Source of the DNA: JAGORM01 sp964406795
Lineage (GTDB): Bacteria; Patescibacteriota; Microgenomatia; Levybacterales; GWA1-39-11
Direction: 5' to 3'
Assembly: GCA_964406795.1 (NCBI GenBank)
Contig: CAYOTA010000008.1
Coordinates: 1-64,000 of the forward strand
DNA: 64,000 bases
In this document: positions 46,152-56,143 of the stretch, piece after piece
How positions within the stretch are numbered: position 1 is the stretch's first letter
Layout: every line of letters begins with the position of its first letter
Translations under genes and position numbers: made by a program
The notes under the pieces: model-generated
Told to the model about the DNA's origin: nothing
What the model saw: the letters and a program-made list of their open reading frames with translations, nothing else
Databases searched by the model: none

Positions 46152-48635
46152 TTACTCGCCCTCAACAGCTGTCGCTGTGGCAACGTGGTCACCTGTTGTT
46201 TTAAAACGCATGAGAATTACTCCCTGCGCATTGCGGGACAATAGAGGAACGGATGTTAGATCTAACTTTACAATAAGACCTTTGAGCGTTGTAATGATTA
46301 CTTCTTTGGATTTTTCATCCAATACATTTGAGAATACAATTTTTCCTGTTTTGTCAGTTATATTAGCTACTCTAATTCCCTGCCCTCCTCTGTTCTGATT
46401 TTTAAATTCTGAAACACGCGTTTTTTTTCCAATTCCGTTGGCAGTTATAACAAGTAAGTTTTTATTTGAACTTTGCTCCATAACGTCAGCTGCTACTACC
46501 TCGTCATCTCCCACGAGCTTAATTCCCCTAACTCCCATAGATGATCTTCCAGTGCTTCTGATTTGATCTTCGCTAAATGAGATTATTTTTCCATTTTTGG
46601 TAACTAGTAGTACTTCCATTTTTCCATCCGTGAAGTCTACAAATGATAGCTCATCATTACTTTGAATCTTAATTGCCAAAATACCTGATTTTCTAATATT
46701 TTTAAATTCTTCAAGGCTGGTCTTTTTAACTTCACCTTTTTTGGTTGCCATGAGAACAAACTTGTTTGCAGCTTTTTGAGTAGGGTTATAAGTTAAAACA
46801 GACTTAATGGTTTCGCCGGCCGGCATATCAATAAGATTGACTATAGCTTGTCCTTTAGCTACTCTACTGCTTTCAGGAATTTCAAACACGCGGGTTTGGT
46901 ATACTTTTCCGGTGTTTGTGTAGAACAGTACAAAGTCATGTGTTTCAGAATACAAAATATGCTCTATTGCATCATCCTCTTTTGTAGTCATACCAGTAAT
47001 TCCTTTACCTCCCCTGTGCTGCGTTTTGAATGATGACATGCTTTGTCTCTTCACGTATCCTGTTTGGGTAATAGTAATAACAGTAGGTTCATTTTGAATG
47101 AGGTCTTCCTCAGAAAATTCATCAACTTTTGATTTATAAACCCTGGTACGGCGTTCATCAGCAAATTTTTCTTTTAATTTTTCTATTTCCCCTTTTATAA
47201 CAGCTAACATTTTAATTGGGTCGCCCAGAATAGAATTCAGGTAATCAATTAATTCTTTAACTACCTTCCACTCCTCTTCCAGCTTTTCCCGCTCAAGTGC
47301 TGCCAGACGCCTTAACTGCATGTCCAAAATTGCAGTTGCCTGAAGTTCAGATAATTTAAAGTGCTCCATAAGGGCAGCTTTAGCGGCATCAGCTGAAGCC
47401 GATTCCCTAATAAGTTTTATAACTGCGTCTATGTTGTTTACTGCAATAAGCAACCCATCAAGAATGTGAAGTCTTGATGTAGCCTCACGTAGCTCAAACT
47501 CTGAGCGTCTAGTAACTACAGAAAATCTGTGCTTTAAATATTCTTCCAGAATTATTTTGAGATTTACTGTTTTTGGTACTCCGTCAACGAGTGCTACCAT
47601 ATTTGCGGGAAATTGAGTTTGTAGGGACGTGAGTTTGAAAAGATTATTTAAAACCTTTTTAGGGGTTGCGTCTCTCTTGAGTTCTACTACTACTCGTACA
47701 CCATGTCTATCTGATTCGTCGCGTAGATCAGAAATGCCTTCAAGTCGTTTGTCTTTTGCAAGTTCAGCAATTTTGGCAACCAGCATGGCCTTATTCACTT
47801 GGTAAGGAACTTCCCGTATGATAATTGCACTCTTCCCGTTTCCGATATTCTCTATTTCAGCAATTCCCCGGATTATAATTTTGCCGCGACCTGTTCTGTA
47901 TACATTTTTAATTTCTGTAATGTCATATATTGCTCCTCCAGTTGGGAAGTCCGGTCCTTTTACATATTCTATTAACTCATCAACGGTAACATCAGCTGAC
48001 AGCGTTACTTTCCCATCCTCTCCTTTAGTAGGAACGGTTTTCCCCATAAGATATATGGTGGCATCAATTACTTCGCCTATATTATGAGGGGGAATTTTTG
48101 TTGCCATACCTACCGCAATTCCTTCAGCTCCGGCAAGTAATAAATTAGGAAGAAGACTTGGTAGATACAGGGGTTCTTGAAGGGTTGCGTCAAAATTAGG
48201 TAAAAAGTCTACAGTTTCTTTATCTATGTCGCGTAGCATCTCACCTGCAATTGTTGCGAGCTTAGCCTCAGTGTAACGCATTGCTGCAGCAGAGTCTCCG
48301 TCCATAGATCCAAAGTTTCCTTGACCATGAATCAGTGGATATCTGAGTGAAAAGTCTTGAGCCAAGCGCACTAACGTATCATAAATTGCGGTGTCACCAT
48401 GTGGGTGATATTTACCCATAACTTCTCCAACAATTTTTGCAGACTTTGCAAACCGAGCTGTAGGATTTAGTCCCATTTCATGCATGGCAAAAAGAATACG
48501 TCTGTGAACAGGTTTTAGTCCGTCACGAACGTCCGGGAGTGCACGTTGGACTATAACGCTCATAGCGTAATCCAAGTAGGCTTTTTGTGCCTCTTTTGCT
48601 AAATCTATATGTTCTAATTTTCCTATGTCTGACAT
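46152..48635 (-). CDS. gyrA: DNA gyrase subunit A
   Basis: 827 residues; introduces negative supercoils with GyrB. N-terminal breakage-reunion domain with the winged-helix and active-site Tyr in SAAAMRYTEAKL; the quinolone region reads GKYHPHGDTAIYDT, with Thr at the position of E. coli Ser83 and Asp at that of Asp87. The C-terminal beta-pinwheel is visible as repeats such as VKRQSMSSFKTQHRGGKGIT and KKTRVSEFKNQNRGGQGIRV, including the GyrA-box-like Q(R)RGGxG. No intein. It lies before ppa and gyrB on the minus strand. Certain. Confidence 0.98.
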   Translation of the reverse strand: MSDIGKLEHIDLAKEAQKAYLDYAMSVIVQRALPDVRDGLKPVHRRILFAMHEMGLNPTARFAKSAKIVGEVMGKYHPHGDTAIYDTLVRLAQDFSLRYPLIHGQGNFGSMDGDSAAAMRYTEAKLATIAGEMLRDIDKETVDFLPNFDATLQEPLYLPSLLPNLLLAGAEGIAVGMATKIPPHNIGEVIDATIYLMGKTVPTKGEDGKVTLSADVTVDELIEYVKGPDFPTGGAIYDITEIKNVYRTGRGKIIIRGIAEIENIGNGKSAIIIREVPYQVNKAMLVAKIAELAKDKRLEGISDLRDESDRHGVRVVVELKRDATPKKVLNNLFKLTSLQTQFPANMVALVDGVPKTVNLKIILEEYLKHRFSVVTRRSEFELREATSRLHILDGLLIAVNNIDAVIKLIRESASADAAKAALMEHFKLSELQATAILDMQLRRLAALEREKLEEEWKVVKELIDYLNSILGDPIKMLAVIKGEIEKLKEKFADERRTRVYKSKVDEFSEEDLIQNEPTVITITQTGYVKRQSMSSFKTQHRGGKGITGMTTKEDDAIEHILYSETHDFVLFYTNTGKVYQTRVFEIPESSRVAKGQAIVNLIDMPAGETIKSVLTYNPTQKAANKFVLMATKKGEVKKTSLEEFKNIRKSGILAIKIQSNDELSFVDFTDGKMEVLLVTKNGKIISFSEDQIRSTGRSSMGVRGIKLVGDDEVVAADVMEQSSNKNLLVITANGIGKKTRVSEFKNQNRGGQGIRVANITDKTGKIVFSNVLDEKSKEVIITTLKGLIVKLDLTSVPLLSRNAQGVILMRFKTTGDHVATATAVEGE

Positions 48636-48642
48636 AATTTAC

Positions 48643-48676
48643 AAACGTCTGCGCTTACGTATAAGCGCATGCGTTT
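48643..48676. other. Long hairpin between ppa and gyrA
   Basis: AAACG..TGCGCTTA (48643-48657) pairs with TAAGCGCA..CGTTT (48662-48676) around CGTA, with a 2-nt mismatch. It can be a ppa transcript terminator without a T run or a processing site before gyrA. Confidence 0.6.
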
Positions 48677-48681
48677 AAAAA

Positions 48682-49194
48682 CTACTTATAATTCTCAAGT
48701 CCACCCTGAATCTCTTTAATCGCGTCTTCTCTACCCTTCCATCCGCTTACTTTTACCCATTTGCCTGGTTCATTTTTTTTGTAATTTTCAAAAAAGTATT
48801 TAATTTTTTCCGTGATCTCATTTGGCAATTCTGAAATATCATTATACTTCCCAAATTCGGGATTTGCTTTCTCAGTTGGTACTGCAACAAGTTTAGCATC
48901 CTGTCCTTTTTCGTCTTCAGTTTCAAGCATTCCAATTGGTTTGGCTACTATAACTGATCCTGGTGTTAAAACGTCTGGCGCTAGTACTAAAACGTCTACT
49001 GGATCACCATCTCCTGATAATGTGTTTGGAATAAACCCGTAATTTGCCGGATATCCTTGATCAAAGAATAAAAATCTGTCAACAGTAATCATTTCTGTTT
49101 CCTTATCAAATTCGTATTTAACCTTACTGCCTAGTGGCACTTCAATTAATACATTTACTAATTCCGGTGCTTTTTCTCCTGCTGTTAATTTCAT
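48682..49194 (-). CDS. ppa: Inorganic pyrophosphatase
   Basis: 170 residues, family I soluble enzyme hydrolysing PPi. Signature residues: VPLGSKVKYEFDKETEMITV (Lys, Glu), FDQGYPANYGFIPNTLSGDG (Tyr, metal region), DPVDVLVLAPDVLTPGSVIV (family DxDPxD pattern), with EDEKGQDAKLVAVPTEK and the KKNEPGKWVKVSGWKGREDA end. A GAGGTG ribosome-binding sequence lies about 12 nt before the ATG. It sits between gyrB and gyrA, both on the same strand. Certain. Confidence 0.96.
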   Translation of the reverse strand: MKLTAGEKAPELVNVLIEVPLGSKVKYEFDKETEMITVDRFLFFDQGYPANYGFIPNTLSGDGDPVDVLVLAPDVLTPGSVIVAKPIGMLETEDEKGQDAKLVAVPTEKANPEFGKYNDISELPNEITEKIKYFFENYKKNEPGKWVKVSGWKGREDAIKEIQGGLENYK

Positions 49195-49220
49195 AATTTA
49201 GTTTTCACCTCATTTCGTTT

Positions 49221-49282
49221 GTCATTCTGAGTGAAGCGAAGAATCTTAAACTAACTAGATCCTTCATTAGATTCAGGATGAC
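49221..49282. repeat. Dispersed palindromic element, copy 1 (between gyrB and ppa)
   Basis: About 62 bp bounded by GTCATTCTGA and its inverse TCAGGATGAC, with GAAGCGAAGAATCT and GATCCTTC inside. A second copy is at 63767-63828. The same kind of sequence (ending in TCATTCTGAGCGAAGCGAAG) is common in many bacterial genomes. Confidence 0.9.
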
Positions 49283-49288
49283 ATACTA

Positions 49289-51241
49289 TTAAATATCTAG
49301 GTTTGCTAATTTAGCATTTTCTTGAATAAAGTGTTTTCTTGGTGGGACTTCTTCTCCCATAAGCATTGTGAATACTCTGTCTACTTCTTCGGCGTCATCT
49401 ATTTGAATTTTCTTAAGCACTCTATTTTCCGGGTTCATGGTTGTATCCCACAACTGTTCTGCGTTCATTTCTCCCAAACCTTTATAGCGCTGGATTGAAA
49501 CATTTTTTCCTTTAAAGTCGTTATTAATTACCGTGTCGCGTTCTTCTTCTGAGAATGTATACCTTACATCTTTTCCGGACTGAACTTTAAATAGCGGCGG
49601 TTTTGCTATGTAAAGATATCCGCTGGTTATAATAGCCGGTAAATGTCTGTAGAAAAAAGTTAAAAGAAGTGTTTCTATATGCTCTCCGTCTACGTCTGCA
49701 TCAGTCATAATAATTACACGGTGATATCGTAACTTTTCAATATTAGTACTATCCCCTATTCCCATGCCAAGCGCTATAATCATATCCTTCAAAGATTCAA
49801 ACTCTACTATCTTATCAAGCCGAGCGCGTTCTGTATTTAAAATCTTTCCACCTAGAGGCAATATAGCCTGGAACTTTCTGTCTCTACCTGATTTTGCAGA
49901 TCCTCCTGCTGAGTCTCCTTCTACTATATATAGTTCTGAAACGGCCGGGTCTTTTTCCTGGCAGTCAGCCAATTTTCCGGGAAGTGATCCGCCTTCAAAT
50001 GCACCCTTTCTGAGTATTGCGTCCTTAGCAGCTTTTGCGGCTAGTCGGGCTTTTGCCGCCAGCATAACTTTTGCCAAAACCTGTTTTGCTTCATTAGGGT
50101 TTTCCTCAAAGAACATCTCAAGTCCTTCTTTGACAATACTTTGAACAAGCGGTTGGATTTCAGAATTACCTAATTTTCCTTTTGTCTGTCCTTCAAACTG
50201 GATATTATTTTGCTCCATGCGGATAGCCACTACTGCCGCTAACCCTTCACGTGTGTCTTCGCCCTGAAGGGAATCATCATTTTTAGAACTGCCTGTTTTT
50301 TTACTGTAGTCATTTATGGCGCGGGTTAAAGCCATTTTAAATCCTGTTACATGAGACCCACCGTTAACCGTGTTGATTACGTTAACGTATGATTCTACAT
50401 TTTCAGCAATACCATCGTTATATTGGATCGCAACTTCTACTAACACGTCATCTACTTCCTTTTTTACATAGACTGGGGTGTGCAGTGGGATTTTATTTTC
50501 ATTCATTTTTTTAACAAGGGATATAATTCCCCCCTCAAAAAAGAAGTTAAGCTCTTTGGGTTCTTCTCCCCGTAAATCTATGTAATGGAAATAAAGGCCG
50601 GATACTATAAATGCACGTTCGCGTATCATACGCAGTACTATGTGTTCATCAAATTCAACAGTTTGAAAAATGGAGCCGTCAGGGTAGAAAGTTGCCGTTG
50701 TTCCTGACTTATTGTGTTTGGTGCGCTCAAAAACATACGGGATGCTGGCTAGATATGTTTGATTTTGCTTGAGTTCTAGTAGCTCAGTCTTTGGGATTCC
50801 TCGCTCATATTCCTGTCTGTACAGTTTTCCGCCGCGTCTTACCTCAACCCACATGTTATTAGATAGAGCGTTTACTACAGAGGACCCTACTCCATGAAGT
50901 CCACCAGACACTTTATATGCTCCGTCTCCAAATTTTCCACCCGCGTGAAGTACTGTCATAACAACCTCAAGCGCTGATTTATTTTGTCCTGCCATCATAT
51001 CCACAGGTATTCCGCGCCCATCATCCATAACTGTTGCACTTCCATCTTGGTTTAGGACTACCCATACGTTTTTTGCATGCCCGGCCAAAGATTCGTCAAC
51101 TGAATTATCAATAATTTCACGCAAAGATTCATGAAGTCCTATGGAGTCAGTTGATCCAATGTACATTGCGGGGCGTTTTCTTACAGGCTCTAAGCCCTCA
51201 AGTACTTGGATTTGTTTAGCTGTATATTCTGAGGATGCCAT
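49289..51241 (-). CDS. gyrB: DNA gyrase subunit B
   Basis: 650 residues, ATPase subunit of gyrase. N-terminal GHKL ATPase: YIGSTDSIGLHESLREIIDN, then DGRGIPVD and VSGGLHGVGSSVVNALSNNM; transducer domain with TGFKMALTRAIND; TOPRIM with ELYIVEGDSAGGSAKSGRDR, IIMTDADVDGEH and YKGLGEMNAEQLWDTTMNPE near the end. The promoter is a consensus pair at 51284-51312 with a leader of about 40 nt including a GCGAT/ATCGC hairpin. First gene of the minus-strand run gyrB-ppa-gyrA. Certain. Confidence 0.98.
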   Translation of the reverse strand: MASSEYTAKQIQVLEGLEPVRKRPAMYIGSTDSIGLHESLREIIDNSVDESLAGHAKNVWVVLNQDGSATVMDDGRGIPVDMMAGQNKSALEVVMTVLHAGGKFGDGAYKVSGGLHGVGSSVVNALSNNMWVEVRRGGKLYRQEYERGIPKTELLELKQNQTYLASIPYVFERTKHNKSGTTATFYPDGSIFQTVEFDEHIVLRMIRERAFIVSGLYFHYIDLRGEEPKELNFFFEGGIISLVKKMNENKIPLHTPVYVKKEVDDVLVEVAIQYNDGIAENVESYVNVINTVNGGSHVTGFKMALTRAINDYSKKTGSSKNDDSLQGEDTREGLAAVVAIRMEQNNIQFEGQTKGKLGNSEIQPLVQSIVKEGLEMFFEENPNEAKQVLAKVMLAAKARLAAKAAKDAILRKGAFEGGSLPGKLADCQEKDPAVSELYIVEGDSAGGSAKSGRDRKFQAILPLGGKILNTERARLDKIVEFESLKDMIIALGMGIGDSTNIEKLRYHRVIIMTDADVDGEHIETLLLTFFYRHLPAIITSGYLYIAKPPLFKVQSGKDVRYTFSEEERDTVINNDFKGKNVSIQRYKGLGEMNAEQLWDTTMNPENRVLKKIQIDDAEEVDRVFTMLMGEEVPPRKHFIQENAKLANLDI

Positions 51242-51283
51242 CTATTAAATAGAAAAAAGCGATATGTTAATCGCGTGAATATC

Positions 51284-51312
51284 AGTATAGACAAAAATGA
51301 AGAGTCTGTCAA
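51284..51312 (-). promoter_or_regulatory. Promoter of gyrB
   Basis: Minus strand TTGACA (51312-51307), 17-nt spacer, TATACT (51289-51284). The leader (to 51241) contains a GCGAT-ATCGC hairpin (51259-51274). Confidence 0.85.
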
Positions 51313-51344
51313 CTTGCAGTGGAATTTTTTGTATGTACTCTCTT

Positions 51345-52547
51345 TTATTGAATAGAAGAGATGATGGAATAAATCGGTGAGATAACTGAAATAATCAAAA
51401 ACCCTACTGTTACACCCAGGAAAAGCAATAAAATTGGCTCAATTGCGGTTGTAAGTGTTCTAATCTTAAGACTCAAATCACGCTCAAAGTATTGGGACAC
51501 CTTACCCAGAGAATCATCGATTTTACCCGTAGACTCCCCCACCTTTGTCATTTGAACCATAATGGGAGGGAATAGATTTTGCTGTTCAAAAGCGGTTGAT
51601 AAATTAATACCTTTTTCCACTAATGTTGCACTGTTTAACATGGCCTTTTTATAGACGTAATTATTTGCGACGTTGGCGGTTATGGAAAGACTTTCAAGCA
51701 TAGATGTACCAGATGAAATAAGTAAAGAAAGTGTTCTTGAAATTTCATCCTCAATTGACAAACGCAAAATGCCTCCCATTACAGGAATTTTTAATTTGTA
51801 TGTGTCAATGAGTTCTATGCCCTGTGGTGTTTTTGCAAAACGTTTTATAAGAACCACACCTATAACTAGTAATATAACTATGATAGGAAATGCATTAATA
51901 AAAAAGCTCGATGTACCCAGCACAATTCTTGTGATAAGAGGTAGCTCCACATCCAGTCCTTCATATAACTGTGCCAACTGAGGGATAACAAACAAATTCA
52001 TGATTACTATAACACCTATTACACCCCCTCCTACTATAAGTGGGTAAAACATGGCAGATTTTATTTTCTTTTTCAGATCTTCTGATTGTTCCAGATTTTC
52101 AGCAAGTCGTCCCAATACCTTATCCATAACACCCCCGGTTTCTGAGGCTTTGATCAATGCAATGTATACATCAGAAAATACATCCCTGTGGTAGGACAAC
52201 GCTGTGGAAAGTGAGTTTCCTGCCGAAATGGATGCGATAAGATCTAAAATTACACTTCTTAAAGCAGGCTTTGTTGATTGGTTTTTAAGAATAGTTAATG
52301 ACTCAACAAGCGTTAAGCCTGTTTGGATCATAGATGCTAGCTGACGCGTAAAAATTACCACATCTGAGTCTTTTACTTTCGAAAAATATGTCATGAACGG
52401 AAGCTGCAAGTTATGAGATTCAGATATTTGAATAGGGGTGAGTCTGTTATCGCGTAAATATGACACTACCTCGGCTCTATTGTTTGCTTCTAAAAGTCCT
52501 TTTTGTTTGAGGCCATTTTCATTAACAGCAAGATAGGTATATTGCAT
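51345..52547 (-). CDS. pilC: Type IV pilus inner-membrane platform protein PilC
   Basis: 400 residues of the GspF/PilC family with two tandem cytoplasmic helical domains and three membrane helices. Family motifs: VVIFTRQLASMIQTGLTLVE at about 75, VYIALIKASETGGVMDKVLG, the first transmembrane helix VIGVIVIMNLFVIPQ, a second FFINAFPIIVILLVIGVVLI, and FPPIMVQMTKVGESTGKIDD in the second half. It connects the motor ATPases to the pilin. It is 7 nt downstream of pilT. Confident. Confidence 0.96.
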   Translation of the reverse strand: MQYTYLAVNENGLKQKGLLEANNRAEVVSYLRDNRLTPIQISESHNLQLPFMTYFSKVKDSDVVIFTRQLASMIQTGLTLVESLTILKNQSTKPALRSVILDLIASISAGNSLSTALSYHRDVFSDVYIALIKASETGGVMDKVLGRLAENLEQSEDLKKKIKSAMFYPLIVGGGVIGVIVIMNLFVIPQLAQLYEGLDVELPLITRIVLGTSSFFINAFPIIVILLVIGVVLIKRFAKTPQGIELIDTYKLKIPVMGGILRLSIEDEISRTLSLLISSGTSMLESLSITANVANNYVYKKAMLNSATLVEKGINLSTAFEQQNLFPPIMVQMTKVGESTGKIDDSLGKVSQYFERDLSLKIRTLTTAIEPILLLFLGVTVGFLIISVISPIYSIISSIQ

Positions 52548-52554
52548 AATAAAA

Positions 52555-53619
52555 TTATAAAAGCCTCATAAATGTTTCCGGGTGAAGTGAGTAGCTTTTG
52601 GCAGCTTCCATAGACACAATTCCCTCTTTTACAAGTTTTGCCAGAGATGCTTCAAGTGGAATCATACCTTCACTCTGGGAGGTTTCTATAATAGAGTCAA
52701 TCAAATGTGTTTTTCCATCTCTAATGTTTGCACGAACTGCATTAACTCCCAGTAGAACTTCTGTTGCGACAACTCGGCCTGAGTCCAGGCGCTCAAGCAG
52801 CCTTTGGGATACTACGCCACCTAGTGTTGCTGCTAGCTGCGTTTTAATCTGTGCCTGTTGGTGTTCCGGGAATGAATCAATAATGCGGTCTATACTTTGA
52901 GAAGCAGAATTGGTGTGAAGGGTTGAGAAAACCAAATGTCCTGTTTCTGCAATAGAAATGGCCGCTGCAATACTTTCAGGGTCACGCATTTCACCAATAA
53001 GTACTACGTCTATATCTTCACGAAGTGCGTTTTTAAGACCTTCATGCCATGAGTGAGTGTCAGATCCCAATTCTCTTTGCGAGATAATACTCTTTCCTTT
53101 TGGATACACATACTCGATTGGGTCTTCAATAGTTAAAATGTTTGTAGGCCGAGTTAAATTTATTTCGTTGAGTATTGCCGCAATGGTAGTGGACTTACCG
53201 TGTCCGGTAGGACCTGTCACTAAAATAAAACCTTGTCTTAAAGTCGCAAATGTATGACATATATTAGGAAGCCCTAATTCTTCTATAGTTCTTATTTTGG
53301 CAGGGAGAAGTCGAAAGGCCGCGGCAAGCGTTCCGCGCTGATAATAGCAGTTGACTCTGAAGCGGCCTATATCACCATAACTTCCTCCACCAAATGCATA
53401 AGAAAAATCAATATTTCTATTTGATTCCAGTAATTCTTTTTGGTTGTCTTTAAGTATGCTTCCAATCATCTGAGTCATATGCTCATTGGTTATGACTGGG
53501 TATACATTTAAATTTGCCAAGCGCCCATCAATTCGGAGTACTGGGTGCTCCCCTACTACTAGATGCAAGTCTGATGCGTTATTTTGAACTGTTTTACTGA
53601 GTAAATCTTGTATATCCAT
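52555..53619 (-). CDS. pilT: Type IV pilus retraction ATPase PilT
   Basis: 354 residues. MDIQDLLSKTVQNNASDLHL and VVGEHPVLRIDGRL at the start, Walker A GPTGHGKSTTIAAIL (His where most PilT have Ser), the Asp box ILTIEDPIEYVYP, Walker B VDVVLIGEMRDPESIAAAIS-like region, the His box ETGHLVFSTLHTNSA and the C-terminal part resembling AIRNLIREGK-type family ends (SQSEGMIPLEASLAKLVKEG). It depolymerises pili and powers twitching. Located between pilC and pilB, all reading the same way. Confident. Confidence 0.95.
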   Translation of the reverse strand: MDIQDLLSKTVQNNASDLHLVVGEHPVLRIDGRLANLNVYPVITNEHMTQMIGSILKDNQKELLESNRNIDFSYAFGGGSYGDIGRFRVNCYYQRGTLAAAFRLLPAKIRTIEELGLPNICHTFATLRQGFILVTGPTGHGKSTTIAAILNEINLTRPTNILTIEDPIEYVYPKGKSIISQRELGSDTHSWHEGLKNALREDIDVVLIGEMRDPESIAAAISIAETGHLVFSTLHTNSASQSIDRIIDSFPEHQQAQIKTQLAATLGGVVSQRLLERLDSGRVVATEVLLGVNAVRANIRDGKTHLIDSIIETSQSEGMIPLEASLAKLVKEGIVSMEAAKSYSLHPETFMRLL

Positions 53620-53622
53620 ATA

Positions 53623-55383
53623 TTAATCTTGCGCGACACGCAGCACTTCTTCAAGTGTTGTAAGTCCTTCAAGTGCTTTTAAGTATCCATCTTGTTTTAT
53701 TGTTATCATTCCTTCTTTCTTTGCTTCTTCTTCTATGGTGTTGGCGTCAGATCTTTCCAAAATAAGGCGTGAAATTTGGTTACTAATATTCATAACTTCA
53801 TATATTCCAATACGTCCCAAATAGCCTGATTGTCCGCATGGCTCGCAGCCATTTCCTTTATAAAGGGTAATGTCCTGCGTTGTAATTAGCGTTCCTAGTA
53901 CCTTTTTAATCTCTGTGACAATTTCAGCAGTGGGTTTATATGGAGTTTTGCAGTGCGGGCATATTTGGCGCGCGATTCTTTGTCCTACAACGGCCGTCAT
54001 AGTAGACGCTAGTAAAAATGTTTCAGCTCCCATGTCCATAAGACGGGGAAGTGTTCCGGCTGCATTAGAGGTATGAATTGTTGAGAAAACCAAATGTCCG
54101 GTTAGTGCTGCCTGTATTGCCAGGTCAGTTGTTTCTTTATCACGAATTTCTCCAACTAGTATTATATTTGGATCTTGTCTTAAGAACGCGCGAAGTCCGG
54201 ATGCAAAAGATAATCCGACGTCGGGGTTTATCTGTACTTGGTTAACACCTGGGATTTGGTATTCAACCGGATCCTCTAGGGTTGCAATATTTACCTTTGC
54301 AGTGTTGAGTTTTGAAAGTACAGCGTACAGTGTAGTAGTTTTTCCACTTCCAGTTGGGCCGCATACTATAATAATTCCGTGTGGGCGCAAAATCGCCGTT
54401 TCAAGTGATTTTTGTGCAACTCCTGTTAACCCTAATTCTGAAAGCGTAGGTACTCCCCCACTCTTTTTAAGTAAACGCATAACTATTTTCTCACCATACG
54501 TGGTGGGAAGTACAGATACACGCAAATCTACCTCTTCATTCCCAAATTTAAAATTAAACCGTCCGTCTTGAGGGGTTCTGTGTTCGTCTATTTTAAGATC
54601 TGACAAAATTTTAATACGAGAAATAACTGCGTCCTGAACTCCTTTTGGCAATGAAAGTCTTTCATAGAGTATTCCATCAATTCTATAACGCACACGCACT
54701 CTGTCTTCCTGTGGCTCTATATGTACGTCTGATGCTCTACTCTTCATAGCATATTCCAAAATGGTGGACACAATTTTTGCAATAGGTGCCTCTTTTATTA
54801 CTTGCGCAATACTTGCTTGGTCAAATGTTTTAACTTTTGCAACCGCTTCATTTTCTGCCAGCGCTTCTTTTACTTCCCCTATCAATCCAATGTTATATTG
54901 AGTTGTAACTGCCTCCTCTACTTCTGATGGAATTGCTTGATACGGATTAACTGTCAGTCCTGTTTTTTGCTGAATAAAGTTTATAGCTTCAAAGTCCAGA
55001 GGATCAGCCATTGCCAGGGATAAGGTAAGTTTTTCTTTATCATGTGCAAATGGGACAACTTTAAAACGCTCTGCTACATTTTTTGGAATAAAGCTCAGGG
55101 ATTCCGGAGAAAAAGGAAGTGTAATGACTGACACAAATGGAATATTTGTTAACTTTGCCCGTGCTTCATAATATTGTTCTTGTGTAATGAGCTTAGTTTC
55201 GATCATTACATCCTCGATATTTTTTCCCGTACGCTGCGACTCGTCTTCCAGTTTTGCGTACTGTTCTGGGGTTAATACATGCTCCTCAAGTAAAATATCT
55301 ACCAATGTTTTTTCTGTTCTGATATTTCCTGAGGTAGGTTGTGTGCTTGGTTGTGGTTGGTTTGGAAGCTGGGCAGTATCCAT
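53623..55383 (-). CDS. pilB: Type IV pilus assembly ATPase PilB
   Basis: 586 residues, GspE/PilB family. N-terminal GspEII domain with LVDILLEEHVLTPEQYAKLE and a second such repeat ending in VAERFKVVPFAHDKEKLTLS; core ATPase Walker A GPTGSGKTTTLYAVLSKLN, Asp box IATLEDPVEYQIPG, Walker B PNIILVGEIRDKETTDLAIQ and the zinc-binding motif CPHCKTPYKP with CEPCGQSGYLGRIGIYEV. It drives pilin polymerisation from the cytosol. First gene of the motor operon; start region divergent from holB. Confident. Confidence 0.96.
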   Translation of the reverse strand: MDTAQLPNQPQPSTQPTSGNIRTEKTLVDILLEEHVLTPEQYAKLEDESQRTGKNIEDVMIETKLITQEQYYEARAKLTNIPFVSVITLPFSPESLSFIPKNVAERFKVVPFAHDKEKLTLSLAMADPLDFEAINFIQQKTGLTVNPYQAIPSEVEEAVTTQYNIGLIGEVKEALAENEAVAKVKTFDQASIAQVIKEAPIAKIVSTILEYAMKSRASDVHIEPQEDRVRVRYRIDGILYERLSLPKGVQDAVISRIKILSDLKIDEHRTPQDGRFNFKFGNEEVDLRVSVLPTTYGEKIVMRLLKKSGGVPTLSELGLTGVAQKSLETAILRPHGIIIVCGPTGSGKTTTLYAVLSKLNTAKVNIATLEDPVEYQIPGVNQVQINPDVGLSFASGLRAFLRQDPNIILVGEIRDKETTDLAIQAALTGHLVFSTIHTSNAAGTLPRLMDMGAETFLLASTMTAVVGQRIARQICPHCKTPYKPTAEIVTEIKKVLGTLITTQDITLYKGNGCEPCGQSGYLGRIGIYEVMNISNQISRLILERSDANTIEEEAKKEGMITIKQDGYLKALEGLTTLEEVLRVAQD

Positions 55384-55442
55384 AAGAAATATTCCGGAAG
55401 ATTCCAGAGTACTTATTTAATACTAGTGTAATAATTGCTACA

Positions 55443-56069
55443 ATGTCAACAGCCATGCAAACATTTCTTATTGTAGGAGATAAAACCCAACAGGAATCCT
55501 TTATTTCCAATTTTAAAAAAGAGAAAAATATTACGTCTTACCTTGTGACACACTTTGACGAAGTATTTAAAATAACTGATGCACGTGCATATCAAAAACT
55601 TTTGTCAGTTAAAATTGCAGAGTCAGAATCCAGATTAATACTGATCACAAATCCTACTTTAGAGTCCCAGCATGCATTACTCAAAACGCTAGAAGAATTG
55701 CCGGAAAAAACATATGTGTTTTTCCTGGTTTCCAGTAAGGAAGTGTTGATTCCCACCGTACTTTCCCGCGCGTCAATTGTGGACCTGGCCGGTGATAGCG
55801 CACTAACGGATAAGGAGATAGCATTTCCGGCAGATGCACTTGATGGAACGCACAAGGTTCTTTCACATATCAGTAGTACTGTCACAAATGAAGATATGGA
55901 AGCATATATAGTATCTCTAAGACAGTCCCTTATCCAAAAAGTTACACAAGGAGATGATGTTAATAATTTAGTGAAGGTTTTAAAAACTGTTTCTTACAAT
56001 TATGCATTTTCAAAAACAAATAATATTAATAAAAAAATGGCATTAGAGCAGGCAGTTCTAGCCTCATAA
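55443..56069 (+). CDS. DNA polymerase III delta prime-like subunit
   Basis: 208 residues; matches the clamp-loader delta prime/HolB part of the AAA+ family without a complete ATP site. Features: FLIVGDKTQQESFISNFKKE at the start, then ALLKTLEELPEKTYVFFLVS (compare aLLKtlEePpxxtxfiLxt) and IPTVLSRASIVDL (compare ilpTIrSRCqxi). No GxxGxGK Walker A and only a partial zinc module, so the protein is probably a structural clamp-loader subunit. Divergent from pilB, upstream of the pilin genes. TAATAA 8 nt before ATG is a weak -10. Confidence 0.85.
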   Translation: MSTAMQTFLIVGDKTQQESFISNFKKEKNITSYLVTHFDEVFKITDARAYQKLLSVKIAESESRLILITNPTLESQHALLKTLEELPEKTYVFFLVSSKEVLIPTVLSRASIVDLAGDSALTDKEIAFPADALDGTHKVLSHISSTVTNEDMEAYIVSLRQSLIQKVTQGDDVNNLVKVLKTVSYNYAFSKTNNINKKMALEQAVLAS

Positions 56070-56143
56070 ATAAGTAATAATAGTCCCATAAGATTTTGCT
56101 CATTGACAAGTTCTACCGATGTTTGATTAAGTATTTTTAGAAC

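Noticed and set aside
48643..48676. Classical terminator between ppa and gyrA
   Set aside because: The stem is strong but no T run follows on either strand, so it is listed as a hairpin only.
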